Assembly (NCBI GenBank): GCA_934754755.1
Contig: CAKVJS010000063.1
Location: 1-7,002, forward strand
Source: an uncultured Erysipelotrichales bacterium
Lineage (GTDB): Bacteria; Bacillota_I; Bacilli_A; Erysipelotrichales; Coprobacillaceae
Length of the DNA stretch: 7,002 bases
Direction of reading: 5' to 3'
The notes under the pieces: model-generated
Seen by the model: the letters and a program-made list of their open reading frames with translations, nothing else
What the model was told of the DNA's origin: nothing
Database searches by the model: none
In this document: positions 6,504-7,002 of the stretch, one piece after another
Layout: each line of letters starts with the position of its first letter
Position numbering within the stretch: the stretch's first letter is position 1
Made by a program: the position numbers and the translations under genes

Positions 6504-7002
6504 ATTTAATGCCAAATATTGTTTTAGCATTAAACGTTGTCTCTCTTGCAACATTTTCAATTTCCATGTTCTTTAGCTTAGCTATTTCCTGGGCAATATA
6601 TACAACATTTGCAGGCTCATTTAACTTCCCTCGATACGGATGAGGTGTTAAATAAGGACAGTCGGTTTCAATTAATAATTTTTCTATACTAATATTTTCT
6701 GCCACATCTTTTGGAATGCGTGCATTTTTAAAAGTTACGGTACCTGACAAAGATATATAGAAACCAATTTTTATAAATCTTTTTGCCATGTCCAATGATC
6801 CACTATAACAATGCATGATTCCTCGATGTCCAATCGGTTCTAACATTTGGTAAACATCTTCATACGCATCGCGACAATGTATGATGATTGGCTTATCATA
6901 TTTAAGGGCTAGTTTTATATGCCTATCAAAAACAATTTTTTGTTTTTCTTTGGAAACCTCGTCCCAATAATAATCCAAACCTGTTTCCCCAATGGCTACA
7001 AC
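6502..7002 (-). CDS. tatD: TatD-family metal-dependent hydrolase (DNase), 5' end outside the window
   Basis: TatD proteins are cytoplasmic TIM-barrel amidohydrolase-superfamily enzymes with divalent-metal-dependent nuclease activity, implicated in DNA degradation and repair. The visible part is 166 codons plus a TAG stop. The frame is open through the last base of the window (VVAIGETGLDYYWD), so the gene begins further upstream. Roughly 90 N-terminal residues, including the H-x-H metal motif, are missing. Remaining family landmarks, numbered from the first visible residue, are the metal-ligand glutamate in GETGLDYY (E6), histidine in IIHCRDA (H42), histidine in MHCYSG (H64), and the catalytic aspartate in ETDCPYLTPHPYRG (D114). 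The C-terminus, AKTIFGIK, is typical (N-x-x-x-F). It lies 11 nt upstream of the G5-3D gene, the same tatD-yabE order known in Bacillus. A TTG at 6978-6976 could be mistaken for a start, but the GETG motif lies upstream of it. Confidence 0.95.
   Translation of the reverse strand, partial: VVAIGETGLDYYWDEVSKEKQKIVFDRHIKLALKYDKPIIIHCRDAYEDVYQMLEPIGHRGIMHCYSGSLDMAKRFIKIGFYISLSGTVTFKNARIPKDVAENISIEKLLIETDCPYLTPHPYRGKLNEPANVVYIAQEIAKLKNMEIENVARETTFNAKTIFGIK

Noticed and set aside
6502..6978. Complete short TatD gene starting at the TTG at 6978
   Set aside because: The conserved AIGETG motif with a metal ligand lies upstream in the same frame and the frame is open to the window edge, so the gene is cut rather than short.

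Overview
The window is an AT-rich stretch with every gene on the minus strand. It looks like a low-GC Bacillota (Firmicutes) chromosome. The Shine-Dalgarno sequences are strong (AGGAGG-type), the intrinsic terminators are U-tailed, TGG is used for Trp, and the protein set (MnmG/RsmG, a YabE-like G5-3D protein, a TcyP-like carrier, TatD) is typical of that phylum. Genus cannot be fixed from this sequence. I see no phage, insertion sequence, CRISPR array, tRNA or rRNA.

In transcription order (high to low coordinates) the layout is as follows. (1) 7002-6502 holds the C-terminal two-thirds of a TatD-family metal-dependent hydrolase. Eleven bases later comes a membrane-anchored secreted protein with a G5 and a 3D (three-aspartate) domain (6490-5552). 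Its stop codon lies inside a clear intrinsic terminator. (2) An AT-rich intergenic region of about 316 bp (5551-5236) carries that terminator, a putative extended -10 promoter and an inverted repeat over the -35 area. (3) A translationally coupled pair follows, overlapping by one base (TAATG): a TcyP-like L-cystine/amino-acid:cation symporter (5235-3832) and a CoA-disulfide-reductase/NADH-oxidase-family flavoprotein (3832-2495). It ends in an intrinsic terminator at 2458-2490. (4) A short promoter region leads into mnmG (2380-512), which abuts the truncated start of rsmG (511-1) with no gap (TAA|ATG).

Functionally there are three units. The first is a nuclease/cell-envelope pair. The second is plausibly a thiol module that imports cystine and maintains low-molecular-weight thiols by pyridine-nucleotide-dependent disulfide reduction. 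The third is the tRNA/rRNA modification pair (cmnm5U34 tRNA modification by MnmG with MnmE; 16S rRNA m7G by RsmG). In Bacillus-type genomes the tatD-yabE and mnmG-rsmG pairs each lie near oriC, in different clusters. Here they are neighbours separated by the thiol module, and mnmE, rnmV and ksgA do not appear between them. Most of the window is conventional. The points worth checking are the transporter-reductase pairing, its possible operator, and the rearranged neighbourhood. I found no convincing undescribed system.
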